DNA of 64,000 bases, taken from a virus. Position numbers and translations under genes: made by a program. Positions 40,980 through 48,640 of this stretch are shown one piece after another (the first letter of the stretch is position 1; every line of letters starts with the position of its first letter). The DNA is taken from IMG/VR virus record IMGVR_UViG_3300043449_000492, positions 62,001 through 126,000 of that record; one strand, written 5' to 3'. The notes below the pieces were generated by a model. That model did no database searches, had not been told where the DNA came from, and worked only from the letters and a program-made list of their open reading frames with translations.

Positions 40980-41810
40980 ATGGAAATCAAAATTTCTACT
41001 GATGATTTGAGAAAGAAAAAGCTATTTGTAGCAACGCCATGTTACGGTGGACAGTGTCTCGGTCTCTACGCTAAAGCTTGCTTGGATCTTCAAGCGATCT
41101 GCATGCAGTATGGTATTGAATGCCGCTTCTCTTTTATCTTTAATGAATCACTAATTACCCGTGCCAGAAACTATCTCGTTGATGAGTTTCTTCGTTCTGG
41201 GTGCACTCATCTTCTATTCATCGACGCTGATATCAATTTCAATCCTCAGGACGTTCTAGCTCTCCTAGCTCTTGATCGTGATATTATCGGCGGACCGTAT
41301 CCAAAGAAGTCAATCAACTGGGGTAATGTTGTTAACGCTGTCAAGGGAAACTGTCGAGTTGACGGCGAGAAGGTTGTTCTCAAAGACGGCTTTGATCCCG
41401 GAGTTCTCAATAGCATCGTTGGTGACTTTGTGTTCAACCCTGTTCCGGGAACAACATCATTCAAGGTCACTGAGCCAGTCGAAGTTATGGAGATTGGCAC
41501 AGGCTATATGATGGTCAAGCGTGAAGTGTTTGACAAGTTCAAGGAAGCATATCCTGAGTTTAACTACAAGCCAGATCATGTTGGTCAAGCTAACTTTGAT
41601 GGTTCACGTTACATTCACGCATACTTTGATACAATTATTGATCCTGTCTCACATCGTTATCTATCAGAAGATTACATGTTCTGTCAGTGGTCACGCAAGA
41701 TCGGTATTAAGATTTGGCTATGCCCATGGATGAAGACAACTCACGTTGGTACCTTCGGCTTCGAAGGCGATCTTCCCTCAGTTGCAGCATTGGTAGGTTC
41801 TCTACGATGA
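40980..41810 (+). CDS. GT-A type glycosyltransferase
   Basis: A 276-aa family-2-like glycosyltransferase. It starts with LFVATPCYGGQC, typical of this phage group, and has the metal-binding DAD at residues 82-84 in LFIDADINFNP, an RARNYLVDEFL helix and a TGYMMVKREVF acceptor-side motif. The C-terminus has SEDYMFCQWSRKIGIKIWLC. It lies among replication genes rather than with the glycan cluster at 49-61 kb and is coupled to dNMP kinase. Related phage proteins are common in T4-like phages. A role in glycosylating phage DNA is possible but unproven; a virion or host-surface target is the alternative. Confidence 0.8.
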   Translation: MEIKISTDDLRKKKLFVATPCYGGQCLGLYAKACLDLQAICMQYGIECRFSFIFNESLITRARNYLVDEFLRSGCTHLLFIDADINFNPQDVLALLALDRDIIGGPYPKKSINWGNVVNAVKGNCRVDGEKVVLKDGFDPGVLNSIVGDFVFNPVPGTTSFKVTEPVEVMEIGTGYMMVKREVFDKFKEAYPEFNYKPDHVGQANFDGSRYIHAYFDTIIDPVSHRYLSEDYMFCQWSRKIGIKIWLCPWMKTTHVGTFGFEGDLPSVAALVGSLR

Positions 41811-42400
41811 TTATAGGTCTTGTTGGTTACATCGGAGCCGGCAAGGGAACAGTCCGTGATATTCTTGTGCGAGAGCATGGGTATCACGGATTCGCCTTTG
41901 CCGATGCATTGAAAGATGCTGTTGCACAAATCTTCGTTTGGCCTCGTCAGCTTCTCGAAGGTGACTCTAATGCCTCTCGCTCGTTTAGAGAGAAGGTAGA
42001 CCCTTGGTGGTCACATAAGCTAGGTTATGAAGTCACGCCTCGTCTCATTCTACAAAAGATGGGAACCGAAGCTTGTCGCCATAACATTGCAGATAATATC
42101 TGGATTGCAGCTTTAGAAAAACGCATTCACGGATATGAAGATATCGTTATATCAGATTGTCGTTTTCCGAATGAAATCGATTTTGTTCGGAGTGTCGGCG
42201 GTGTTGTGTTTCAGGTGTGTAGAGGTCCTGCACCAACAGAAGCAGAGCTGGCTAAGATGCATGTATCAGAAACTGCTTGGAGAGAGTATCCTGTCGATAT
42301 GGTTATTGACAACAACGGAACTCTTGCTGACCTTAAAAGGAATGTCGATATAGCATTGACACACTGTAAAAAATCGTCTATAATGCATCATCCTGTTTAA
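41807..42400 (+). CDS. 1: Deoxynucleoside monophosphate kinase, T4 gp1-like
   Basis: A 197-aa P-loop kinase from ATG 41807, which overlaps the glycosyltransferase stop (ATGA); an open frame upstream of it is a shadow. P-loop GYIGAGKGT is at residues 7-15, followed by FAFADALKDAVAQIFVWPRQ, the substrate-side LLEGDSNASRSFREK and a lid-like ISDCRFPNEIDFVRS. It would phosphorylate dNMPs to supply dNTPs, including any modified nucleotide if such is used. T4 gp1 handles hydroxymethyl-dCMP, dTMP and dGMP. Here the specificity cannot be read. Confidence 0.85.
   Translation: MIIGLVGYIGAGKGTVRDILVREHGYHGFAFADALKDAVAQIFVWPRQLLEGDSNASRSFREKVDPWWSHKLGYEVTPRLILQKMGTEACRHNIADNIWIAALEKRIHGYEDIVISDCRFPNEIDFVRSVGGVVFQVCRGPAPTEAELAKMHVSETAWREYPVDMVIDNNGTLADLKRNVDIALTHCKKSSIMHHPV
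42356..42384 (+). promoter_or_regulatory. Sigma70-type promoter for the sliding clamp, perfect consensus
   Basis: -35 TTGACA at 42356-42361, a 17-nt spacer and -10 TATAAT at 42379-42384, inside the end of the dNMP kinase gene. The leader has AAAAGGAAA before the gp45 ATG. Confidence 0.9.
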
Positions 42401-42419
42401 TGAGAAAAGGAAATATATT

Positions 42420-43073
42420 ATGAAGCTATCTGAAAAGACCCTAAGTGTTCTACAAAACTTTGCCAAGATTAACAGTGGCGTCGTTCTTAATGAAGGAACG
42501 AAACAGCGAACAATCTCACCAGCTAAGTCTATCCTTGTCGAGGCTACAATCGAAGATGACATTCCTTCTAAGTTTGGCATCTATGACCTCAATCAGTTCC
42601 TAGGTAACGTAACAACTCTTAAGAATCCTGAGCTAACATTCAAGGACGAGTCTGTTGTTATTGACGATGGTGAACTTGCTCTAACCTATAATGCTTGCTC
42701 GCCCAATCTCATTATCACTCCTCCAGAGAAGGAGCTAGTGCTTAAGACTGTTGATGTTACATTCAATCTCACCAATGCTTCGCTCCAGAAGCTTCTTAAG
42801 ATTGCATTGATGAATAGTCTACCTAATCTATCTGTCCAAGGTAAGGACGGTTCACTCAATCTTCTCATTCACGAAAAGATGAATGATACATCTAATCAAG
42901 GCTCAATCAAGATCGGTGACTATGCTGGCAAAGACTTCATGTCATCATTCAAGACCGAGAACCTCAAGCTTCTTCCAGATGATTATAACGTAGAGATTCA
43001 GAACGGGGCGTTTGCCAAGTTTGAGAATACAAACGGCAATCTAAAGTATTGGATCGCTCTGGAGTCTAAGTGA
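42420..43073 (+). CDS. 45: Sliding clamp, T4 gp45 homologue
   Basis: This trimeric DNA polymerase clamp has 217 aa (T4 gp45 228 aa); it also coactivates late transcription with gp55. It starts MKLSEKTLSVLQNFAKINSG (T4 MKLSKDTTALLKNFATINSG). SKFGIYDLNQFLGNV is the conserved clamp strand-helix and LKLLPDDYNVEIQNGAFAKF the conserved end. It has its own promoter. Confidence 0.95.
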   Translation: MKLSEKTLSVLQNFAKINSGVVLNEGTKQRTISPAKSILVEATIEDDIPSKFGIYDLNQFLGNVTTLKNPELTFKDESVVIDDGELALTYNACSPNLIITPPEKELVLKTVDVTFNLTNASLQKLLKIALMNSLPNLSVQGKDGSLNLLIHEKMNDTSNQGSIKIGDYAGKDFMSSFKTENLKLLPDDYNVEIQNGAFAKFENTNGNLKYWIALESK

Positions 43074-43348
43074 TGATGGGTGACCGCAACTTTGCAGCTG
43101 CAGCTGTATCTGAATGGCTTGATCCAGTTGGTGTTATTCTCTTTAGCACAGTAACTCTTATTGTGCTTGGAGCAATTGCTTTATTTTATATTGCACATCA
43201 AGAGGACCTGGCTAGACAGACGTTCAAAGAACAATGTATAGATGCTGGAGGTGTGCCCACATATACATTCGACTATGTTAAAGGTAGCCGAGATGGTTAT
43301 CTATGTATCAATCCCTCCGCAATCATTAAGCTAAAGGACGAAAAGTAA
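43073..43348 (+). CDS. Small single-pass membrane protein
   Basis: A 91-aa protein; ATG 43073 overlaps the clamp stop (TGATG), with a second ATG right after. It has one hydrophobic segment, about residues 19-41 (VGVILFSTVTLIVLGAIALF), and a C-terminal domain with two Cys (EQCIDAGG and YLCINPS) that could form a disulfide outside the cytoplasm. It resembles small membrane proteins in other environmental T4-like phages. Role unknown. Confidence 0.6.
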   Translation: MMGDRNFAAAAVSEWLDPVGVILFSTVTLIVLGAIALFYIAHQEDLARQTFKEQCIDAGGVPTYTFDYVKGSRDGYLCINPSAIIKLKDEK

Positions 43349-43737
43349 TGAACTTAGCAAATACACTTGACATTGAAGCAGAGTATAAGATTTCATATCT
43401 TTTAACCGTGCTTACTAAAAATCGTCTCAATCATATTAATGAATATGCTGAGGCTAAGAAGGGATACGATGAGGAAAAAGCTGCCAAGTTGAAGGCTCTC
43501 ATGATTGCCATTCGTAAAGGTGCTGATGCAAAGATTCAGGCTGCTTACAATAGCTATTTTTCAATGAAGACGCCTATCGACGCAAAGGATATGTATGATG
43601 AATATATATCCATTCTTTCCAACTCTGCATCAGATACAGTGAAACTAAGCATTTCAGATGCCAATGCCATTATCAATGATAAGTGGTCATGGGCAACTGC
43701 TGCTAAGACAATCAATTCAACTTATTTTAAGGGTTAA
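43348..43737 (+). CDS. Conserved helical protein of unknown function
   Basis: A 129-aa mostly helical protein. The start overlaps the previous stop by one base. It contains LLTVLTKNRLNHINEYAEAK, a Lys-rich helix and TIDxxDAN-like sequence near the C-terminus (KLSISDANAIINDKWSWATA). No family recognised. Its place between the clamp and DsbA genes suggests a replication or late-transcription context. Confidence 0.6.
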   Translation: MNLANTLDIEAEYKISYLLTVLTKNRLNHINEYAEAKKGYDEEKAAKLKALMIAIRKGADAKIQAAYNSYFSMKTPIDAKDMYDEYISILSNSASDTVKLSISDANAIINDKWSWATAAKTINSTYFKG

Positions 43738-43741
43738 TCAA

Positions 43742-44038
43742 ATGGGTATGATTGGACATAACAGCACGACTACCTCGATTGAAGCACTCTCTCCAGAAGA
43801 CAAGAAGGTTCTACGTAAGGCAATCATGGAGCTAAATGATTCCATGACACGCACAGGAGCAGAACGTGACTTGCAAAAAGAGATTATCAACGAGACATAT
43901 GATAAGCTAGGTGTCGATAAGAAGATGATTCGACGCATGGCAAAGGCTTACTTCAAGGCTAACTTCAACGATGAAGTGGAAGAGAATAATCAGTTTGAAA
44001 CCTTCTATGATGAGATTCTTCGGAAGACAATGCCGTGA
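43742..44038 (+). CDS. dsbA: Double-stranded DNA-binding protein, T4 DsbA homologue
   Basis: A 98-aa protein from ATG 43742 (AAGGG upstream). The segment ELNDSMTRTGAERDLQKEII then DKKMIRRMAKAYFKANFNDE matches T4 DsbA closely (DSMTRMEAERDFQKEI and KKLIRRMA). DsbA binds DNA near late promoters. The N-terminal 25 residues are variable. It is coupled to the next gene by a 4-nt overlap. Confidence 0.88.
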   Translation: MGMIGHNSTTTSIEALSPEDKKVLRKAIMELNDSMTRTGAERDLQKEIINETYDKLGVDKKMIRRMAKAYFKANFNDEVEENNQFETFYDEILRKTMP

Positions 44039-44271
44039 CGTATATCATTCATATCAATAGGAACATCATTCAAAAGAATGCGAGAAGAGGTGAAACCAAT
44101 CCTGTCTGTCGTGTTCAGAATGGCAATGATGTTCGCTATTGTATGGAGGTAGAAATCAAAGGACCTTCTCGAATGGTCTATCGTCCAGACAATCCACGGC
44201 CTTGCGGAGCAAAGTTGTGGATTGAAACAGATAGTGAAGTGGAACTGATAGGTGAAGAATGGCAGAATTAA
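44035..44271 (+). CDS. Conserved small phage protein
   Basis: A 78-aa protein with GTG start overlapping the DsbA stop. It has an N-terminal HINRNIIQKNARRGETNPVC and then EVEIKGPSRMVYRPDNPRPC and KLWIETDSEVELI. This pattern (strand, basic segment, strand) recurs in many T4-like cyanophage-type genomes beside clamp and clamp-loader genes. Role unknown, perhaps nucleic-acid binding as it is basic and beta-rich. Confidence 0.65.
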   Translation: MTYIIHINRNIIQKNARRGETNPVCRVQNGNDVRYCMEVEIKGPSRMVYRPDNPRPCGAKLWIETDSEVELIGEEWQN

Positions 44272-44420
44272 TATTTGAGATACTGGCATCAATCAATGGT
44301 GTAATGGGTATTGGGTACTGGATAGCAGATCATGACGATATCATGCACTGGTTGTTTTTCCTAATCTTGTGTGTTATAATGTATATCAATGCGGCACGTT
44401 ATGGAAAAGGTGAAGAATGA
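44259..44420 (+). CDS. 53-aa membrane protein
   Basis: ATG 44259 lies inside the end of the previous gene with GGTGAAG upstream, and the stop overlaps the gp44 ATG (ATGA). It has two hydrophobic stretches, about residues 4-22 (LIFEILASINGVMGIGYW) and 29-46 (MHWLFFLILCVIMYINAA). The gp44 promoter lies within it. Size is small but coupling on both sides supports it. Confidence 0.55.
   Translation: MAELIFEILASINGVMGIGYWIADHDDIMHWLFFLILCVIMYINAARYGKGEE
44352..44380 (+). promoter_or_regulatory. Sigma70-type promoter for gp44
   Basis: -35 TTGTTT at 44352-44357, a 17-nt spacer and -10 TATAAT at 44375-44380, inside the 53-aa gene. It is 36 nt before the gp44 ATG. Confidence 0.75.
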
Positions 44421-45355
44421 GTGAAGAATTTTTGTGGGTAGAGAAGTATCGTCCTCATACAATCGAGGACTGTATTCTCCCCGACCGTATCAAGAAAGCT
44501 TTTCAAGAATACGTTAATGGCGGAGATATTCCAAATCTTCTCCTGTCGGGACCAGCTGGCTGTGGTAAGACTACAGCAGCTATGGCTATGTGTGACGAAA
44601 TTGGTTGTAACTATCTTTTCATTAACTCCTCAGAAGAGAGAGGCATTGACGTTCTAAGAACTAAGGTTGTTGGATATGCGTCAACTGTTTCTCTCACTGG
44701 TGGACGTAAGGTCATCATTCTAGATGAGGCCGACGGTCTCACTCCAGACACGCAAGATGCCCTTCGTGGTGTTATTGAAAAGTTCTCCTCTAACTGTTCA
44801 TTTATCTTTACTTGCAACTTCAAGGCTAAGATCAAGGACGCTATTCATTCACGCTGTTCCGTCGTTGACTTTACATTGAAATCAGGAGAGAAGCCTACTA
44901 TGGCTTCTAAGATGTATAAGAGACTGGAACAAATTCTAACTAAAGAAAGTGTGACATATGATAAGCAAGTATTGGCAAAAGTTGTCGAGAAATATTTTCC
45001 AGATTATCGTAGGACTCTTAACGAGCTACAACGGTATTCTGTTTCTGGAAGCATTGATGCTACTATTGCTCCTCAACTTGATAGCGTTCGCAGCCTCAGC
45101 GAGCTAATCAAAGCACTTAAGGACAAAGACTTTTCTGCTATGCGTAAGTGGGTTGTTCTTAACTCTGACATTGATGCAAGCCGCATCTATCGTTCAGTGT
45201 ATGATAATCTGTATGAATATCTTAAGCCAGAGACGATTCCAGTTGCTGTCGTCACTCTAGCAAAGTATCAGTATCAAGCAGCATTCGTAGCAGATCAAGA
45301 GCTTAATCTTGTCGCTGCACTAACTGAAATCATGATTGAGTGTGAGGTTAAGTAA
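44417..45355 (+). CDS. 44: Clamp loader large subunit, T4 gp44 homologue
   Basis: This AAA+ clamp loader ATPase has 312 aa (T4 gp44 319 aa). WVEKYRPHTIEDCILP opens it, with Walker A SGPAGCGKTT at 44-53, the DEAD box (DEAD at 103-106 in IILDEADG), sensor-1 FIFTCNFKAKI and the arginine-finger SRC motif IHSRCSVVDF. The C-terminal collar domain follows to residue 312. In T4 it is directly followed by gp62; here two DNA restriction-modification-like genes intervene. Confidence 0.95.
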   Translation: MSEEFLWVEKYRPHTIEDCILPDRIKKAFQEYVNGGDIPNLLLSGPAGCGKTTAAMAMCDEIGCNYLFINSSEERGIDVLRTKVVGYASTVSLTGGRKVIILDEADGLTPDTQDALRGVIEKFSSNCSFIFTCNFKAKIKDAIHSRCSVVDFTLKSGEKPTMASKMYKRLEQILTKESVTYDKQVLAKVVEKYFPDYRRTLNELQRYSVSGSIDATIAPQLDSVRSLSELIKALKDKDFSAMRKWVVLNSDIDASRIYRSVYDNLYEYLKPETIPVAVVTLAKYQYQAAFVADQELNLVAALTEIMIECEVK

Positions 45356-45356
45356 T

Positions 45357-45815
45357 ATGAGCCTATTTCCTGAACTTGATGAAGATGATATTGTATATGC
45401 TATGGGAAAGTTTGCAAACATGACTAGCACAGGTAAAACTTTTGAAAAGAAGATTGCTGAACATCTAAGAAACAAGTATCCTAACAATGCTATTAGGGAA
45501 CAAGTTAAAGCTGGAAAGCATATTGGTAGTAACAAGAAAAATTATGTTGTTGACATTTTGTTCAATCATGATACACTAGTATCCGCTAAGTTTCAGGGAA
45601 CTGGCGGAACTGCAGAACAGAAGATTATGTTTGAAATGAATACACTTCAGAAGTTGTGTGATAAGGATGGATATAAGAAAGCCTATCTTGTCTATGATGG
45701 AGCAGGTCTAACTATGACTGAACAGTATAAGTCGGATGAAATGAAAGAGTATGTTCGTGCGCCGTCTGTGATATTTGTATCGTTCGATGAATTTAAGGAA
45801 ATGAATATTGCTTAA
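45357..45815 (+). CDS. Putative PD-(D/E)XK-type nuclease paired with Dam methylase
   Basis: A 152-aa protein from ATG 45357, 1 nt after gp44. It has an N-terminal helix TFEKKIAEHL with candidate Glu30 or Glu35, then NYVVDILF with Asp66 and TLVSAKFQ with Lys78. This is the strand-hairpin layout of small restriction-type nucleases. The usual Glu before the Lys is Ser76, so a migrated acidic residue or reduced activity has to be assumed. It overlaps the Dam methylase gene by 8 nt. The pairing suggests a compact restriction-modification unit; a standalone anti-host nuclease or a maintenance enzyme is the alternative. Confidence 0.55.
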   Translation: MSLFPELDEDDIVYAMGKFANMTSTGKTFEKKIAEHLRNKYPNNAIREQVKAGKHIGSNKKNYVVDILFNHDTLVSAKFQGTGGTAEQKIMFEMNTLQKLCDKDGYKKAYLVYDGAGLTMTEQYKSDEMKEYVRAPSVIFVSFDEFKEMNIA

Positions 45816-46659
45816 CTCTCCTCTAAAGTGGGTCGGTGGTAAACAGTCTATTCTATCTGCCATACTACCTTACATAGAAAGTCCAAACACCTTTGTGGAA
45901 CCTTTTATAGGTTCTGCAACTGTGTCTCTTAATGTCAATGCCAATAGATATCTAATCAATGACATGAACTACGATTTGATTAATCTATATCAACATGTAA
46001 TCAATAACTGTAATCAAATCGTGGAGTTATCTAAGCCATACTTTGAAAATATGACAAGTGAAAGATACTATGATATTAGAGATAGATTCAATTCTTTACA
46101 ATCAAACTGTATTGAAAGAGCTGCTTTGTTTTTGGTTCTGAATAAATTTGCATTCAATGGAGTATGTCGTTACAACTCTAAAGGTTTGTTCAATGTACCT
46201 TACTGCAAACGAAGCACGGCAGGTTTTCCTTTAAATGAACTAATATCCTTTAGTAAACATTTTGGTAGCAAAGAACATCAACTTTTTCATGGAGACTTTT
46301 CTAATGCTATGTTATATGCTAACTTGATAGAAGGTGATGTTGTCTATTTTGATCCGCCTTATCTCCCTTCGGACGACTTTGAAAGCAACTTTACAAAATA
46401 TACCAAAGAAAATTTCGAAACACAGCAACATCAACAAATAGTCGATTTGTGTCTAGAGCTAAACACTAGAGGTGTTGTTTGTTTGGTTTCTAATCATATG
46501 ACTGCTCAAACAGAACAGCTTTATAGCGAATGTGATAAAATAGTTGTTATACCCAAAAAGAGATTACTGGCTGCTAACAAGAAAAATAGAAAAGAGATTA
46601 ACGAGATTCTGGCTATATACGGTAACGTCAAAGTGAGTGGAACCCTATTCGATGACTGA
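45808..46659 (+). CDS. dam: DNA adenine methyltransferase, Dam family
   Basis: A 283-aa N6-adenine MTase of the D12 class. Motif X/N-terminus is PLKWVGGKQS (residues 5-14), motif I VEPFIGSATVSLN follows, and the catalytic DPPY is at 182-185 (VVYFDPPYLPS). Length matches Dam (278 aa in E. coli). Target site is probably GATC by family resemblance but not readable. It overlaps the nuclease gene upstream and the gp62 gene downstream. Confidence 0.92.
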   Translation: MLNSPLKWVGGKQSILSAILPYIESPNTFVEPFIGSATVSLNVNANRYLINDMNYDLINLYQHVINNCNQIVELSKPYFENMTSERYYDIRDRFNSLQSNCIERAALFLVLNKFAFNGVCRYNSKGLFNVPYCKRSTAGFPLNELISFSKHFGSKEHQLFHGDFSNAMLYANLIEGDVVYFDPPYLPSDDFESNFTKYTKENFETQQHQQIVDLCLELNTRGVVCLVSNHMTAQTEQLYSECDKIVVIPKKRLLAANKKNRKEINEILAIYGNVKVSGTLFDD

Positions 46660-47077
46660 CTTATTCAAGGACATTATTCCATCTATTCTTCAAAACAAGA
46701 AGGACTTCTCGAAGGATGAAAACTTTGAGAAGTCTTTTCCTGCGTTTGTGGTCAATCGTGCTTTGTCGTTTCATTATGACTGCATTCTGCAGGTAAATGA
46801 AATGAATCGTTTTCCAAATCTGCCTGGTACTATGCAATATCACTTCCTACTAAATAGTATTCGTGGATATAAGCGTCCATTTAGAAAATGGGAAAAGCGG
46901 GAAACCATTGAAGACTTAGAAGCCGTCAAAGAGTATTACAACTATTCTAACGAGAAGGCTAAAGAAGCATTGGTTCTGTTAAACGCTACCCAGCTAGAAG
47001 TAATAAGAAAAGAACTTAGTAAAGGTGGCATAAATGACAGCAAACCTAGAAGACTTCGTGGAAGTAAAGCTTCCTGA
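46652..47077 (+). CDS. 62: Clamp loader small subunit, T4 gp62 homologue
   Basis: A 141-aa protein from ATG 46652, which overlaps the Dam stop (ATGACTGA). T4 gp62 is 187 aa. DLFKDIIPSILQNKKDFS opens it and IRGYKRPFRKWEKRE lies in the middle, with helical character throughout. Sequence similarity in this family is low; the call rests on position between gp44 and regA, which is the T4 order, and on general pattern. RegA starts inside its 3' end. Confidence 0.8.
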   Translation: MTDLFKDIIPSILQNKKDFSKDENFEKSFPAFVVNRALSFHYDCILQVNEMNRFPNLPGTMQYHFLLNSIRGYKRPFRKWEKRETIEDLEAVKEYYNYSNEKAKEALVLLNATQLEVIRKELSKGGINDSKPRRLRGSKAS

Positions 47078-47447
47078 TCCTCAAGCCTTCTTGAAAGTGA
47101 AGGAGACATTGACTCGTATCGGTGTTGCATCTAAGAAAGATAAAACACTCTATCAGTCATGTCATATATTACATAAGCAAGGACATTATTATCTTGTGCA
47201 TTTTAAAGAAATGTTCATGCTCGATGGAAAGTCTACAGACTTTTCGGAAGAAGATCGTGGTAGACGTAACACCATTGCTAATCTATTAGCTGAATGGGAA
47301 CTTGTTACTCTCGTTGATGCTGACAAGAGCAAAGAACCTCTAACTCCTCTAAACAGAATCAAGATCATTTCATATACAGAAAAGCCAGAGTGGAACTTGG
47401 TAGCCAAGTATTCACTAGGCAAAAAGAGATACAACGAAGACGAATAA
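47034..47447 (+). CDS. regA: Translational repressor RegA
   Basis: RegA binds the start regions of early mRNAs to repress them. The protein has 137 aa (T4 122 aa). FLKVKETLTRIGVASKKDKT and LYQSCHILHKQGHYYLVHFK are almost identical to T4 (FLKVKETLTRMGIANNKDKV and LYQSCHILQKKGLYYIVHFK). The EMFMLDGKSTDFSEEDRGRR segment also aligns. It starts 44 nt inside gp62 with AAAGGTGG as ribosome-binding site, so it is coupled as in T4. Confidence 0.95.
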   Translation: MTANLEDFVEVKLPDPQAFLKVKETLTRIGVASKKDKTLYQSCHILHKQGHYYLVHFKEMFMLDGKSTDFSEEDRGRRNTIANLLAEWELVTLVDADKSKEPLTPLNRIKIISYTEKPEWNLVAKYSLGKKRYNEDE

Positions 47448-47463
47448 CATTGGAGAATATATT

Positions 47464-48084
47464 ATGCCTACATTGAAATTTTGGAGAGTGCATACCGACG
47501 TTCAACTTCCAAAGCATCAGACAGATGGTTCTGCTTGCTTCGATCTTGCATTTCAAGGACACGGTAAGGGAAACGTAAAGGGCTTCACTCGTATGAATAA
47601 GCCTATTGAACGGGTCATGCGTGGATCGATTACAGTCTCCCCAGGGGATCGTATGCTTATTCCAACCGGTCTAGTTATGGATATTCCTCATGGTTATTCA
47701 GTTAGACTCCATGCTCGTTCTGGAACATCACTTAAGCAAGGTCTAGTGCTTGCTAATGCTGAAGGCGTAATCGATTCAGATTACGTTGAAGAGGTTTTTA
47801 TTCTTCTTTACAATATGTCAGAGAATGCTCATACAATTAACTTTGGTGATCGGATCGCTCAGGCAGAACTTGTTAAGAATGAAGAATATGATATCGAAGA
47901 AACAGCTACAAGACCTAGCGTCAAGTCAAGTCGTGCTGGTGGAATGGGTTCGACAGGAGTGTCAGAATCTGGTAATCTTCTAACGATTACTGTGCCAGAC
48001 GAAGACATTATGGTTGAAAGCTTTCAACCTGTAGAAAAACGTGGTAGAGGGAGACCGAAGAAGAATGCCGGGAGTATTTCGTAA
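47464..48084 (+). CDS. dut: dUTP diphosphatase with C-terminal AT-hook-like tail
   Basis: dUTPase hydrolyses dUTP to dUMP and keeps uracil out of DNA. The five motifs are present: DGSACFDL (21-28), HARSG, GVIDSDY, RIAQAE and the flexible GGMGSTG near residue 162. After motif V there is a tail of about 40 residues, usually absent, ending in RGRGRPKK (193-200), an AT-hook-like basic motif that would bind the minor groove of AT-rich DNA. The 3' end overlaps the next gene by 20 nt, so part of the tail could be shaped by the other frame. Confidence 0.92.
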   Translation: MPTLKFWRVHTDVQLPKHQTDGSACFDLAFQGHGKGNVKGFTRMNKPIERVMRGSITVSPGDRMLIPTGLVMDIPHGYSVRLHARSGTSLKQGLVLANAEGVIDSDYVEEVFILLYNMSENAHTINFGDRIAQAELVKNEEYDIEETATRPSVKSSRAGGMGSTGVSESGNLLTITVPDEDIMVESFQPVEKRGRGRPKKNAGSIS

Positions 48085-48610
48085 TCTAGATCCTAGATTC
48101 TGTGGGGCTATAACTCAAGTCATAGGACAGCAAAAGCTTTTCATTAATAATGTCCTTGCTGCTGTAGAAGGAGATATAAACTCACATAATGGTCTAGGAG
48201 CTTTAATCTCGCAATCACCAGGAACAATTATCGTTCAGGGTAAGAAGATGATTGTATCTATGATGGACGGATCTGCTCCAGATCAGCTTGGAATCATAAC
48301 ACATGTTACTAATCTACCAACTCCAGCACAAGGTTCACAAAATTGCTTTGCATATGGTGGAGCGGGATCATTTGGTGGTGGTCTAGGCATACCAGGATTG
48401 TCTGGGTTTCCTGGTATAGGTGAGATTATGCAACTAGGTTCGCAAGCTGTAGGACAAGTATCTAAGTCCGTCAATCAAGGTGGAGGAAGCGGCTTGCTTA
48501 CCATGAATAATATGACTCCACAAACCCAATCATTGTTGACAGCCGGCTCAACTGTTGTAAGTGCTAATACAGGAAAAACATTTACATTTTCCTCATTTAT
48601 TTCTGGTTGA
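48065..48610 (+). CDS. Putative virion protein, PAAR-like spike-tip pattern
   Basis: A 181-aa protein from ATG 48065. The first half has AAVEGDINSHNGLGALISQS then GTIIVQGKKMIVSMMDGSAP and GIITHVTNLPTPAQGSQNCF, with His and Cys residues spaced as in PAAR-type tips of membrane-puncturing spikes. The second half is Gly/Ser-rich with repeats of FGGGLGIPGL type. T4-like phages encode such a tip protein (gp5.4). I infer a baseplate hub or tip role with modest confidence. Its start lies in the dUTPase gene. Confidence 0.55.
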   Translation: MPGVFRNLDPRFCGAITQVIGQQKLFINNVLAAVEGDINSHNGLGALISQSPGTIIVQGKKMIVSMMDGSAPDQLGIITHVTNLPTPAQGSQNCFAYGGAGSFGGGLGIPGLSGFPGIGEIMQLGSQAVGQVSKSVNQGGGSGLLTMNNMTPQTQSLLTAGSTVVSANTGKTFTFSSFISG

Positions 48611-48635
48611 CATATGTGAAAGTTTACTATATAAT
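48607..48635 (+). promoter_or_regulatory. Sigma70-type promoter for hsp20, perfect consensus
   Basis: -35 TTGACA at 48607-48612, a 17-nt spacer and -10 TATAAT at 48630-48635, overlapping the stop of the previous gene. Confidence 0.9.
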
Positions 48636-48640
48636 AACAG

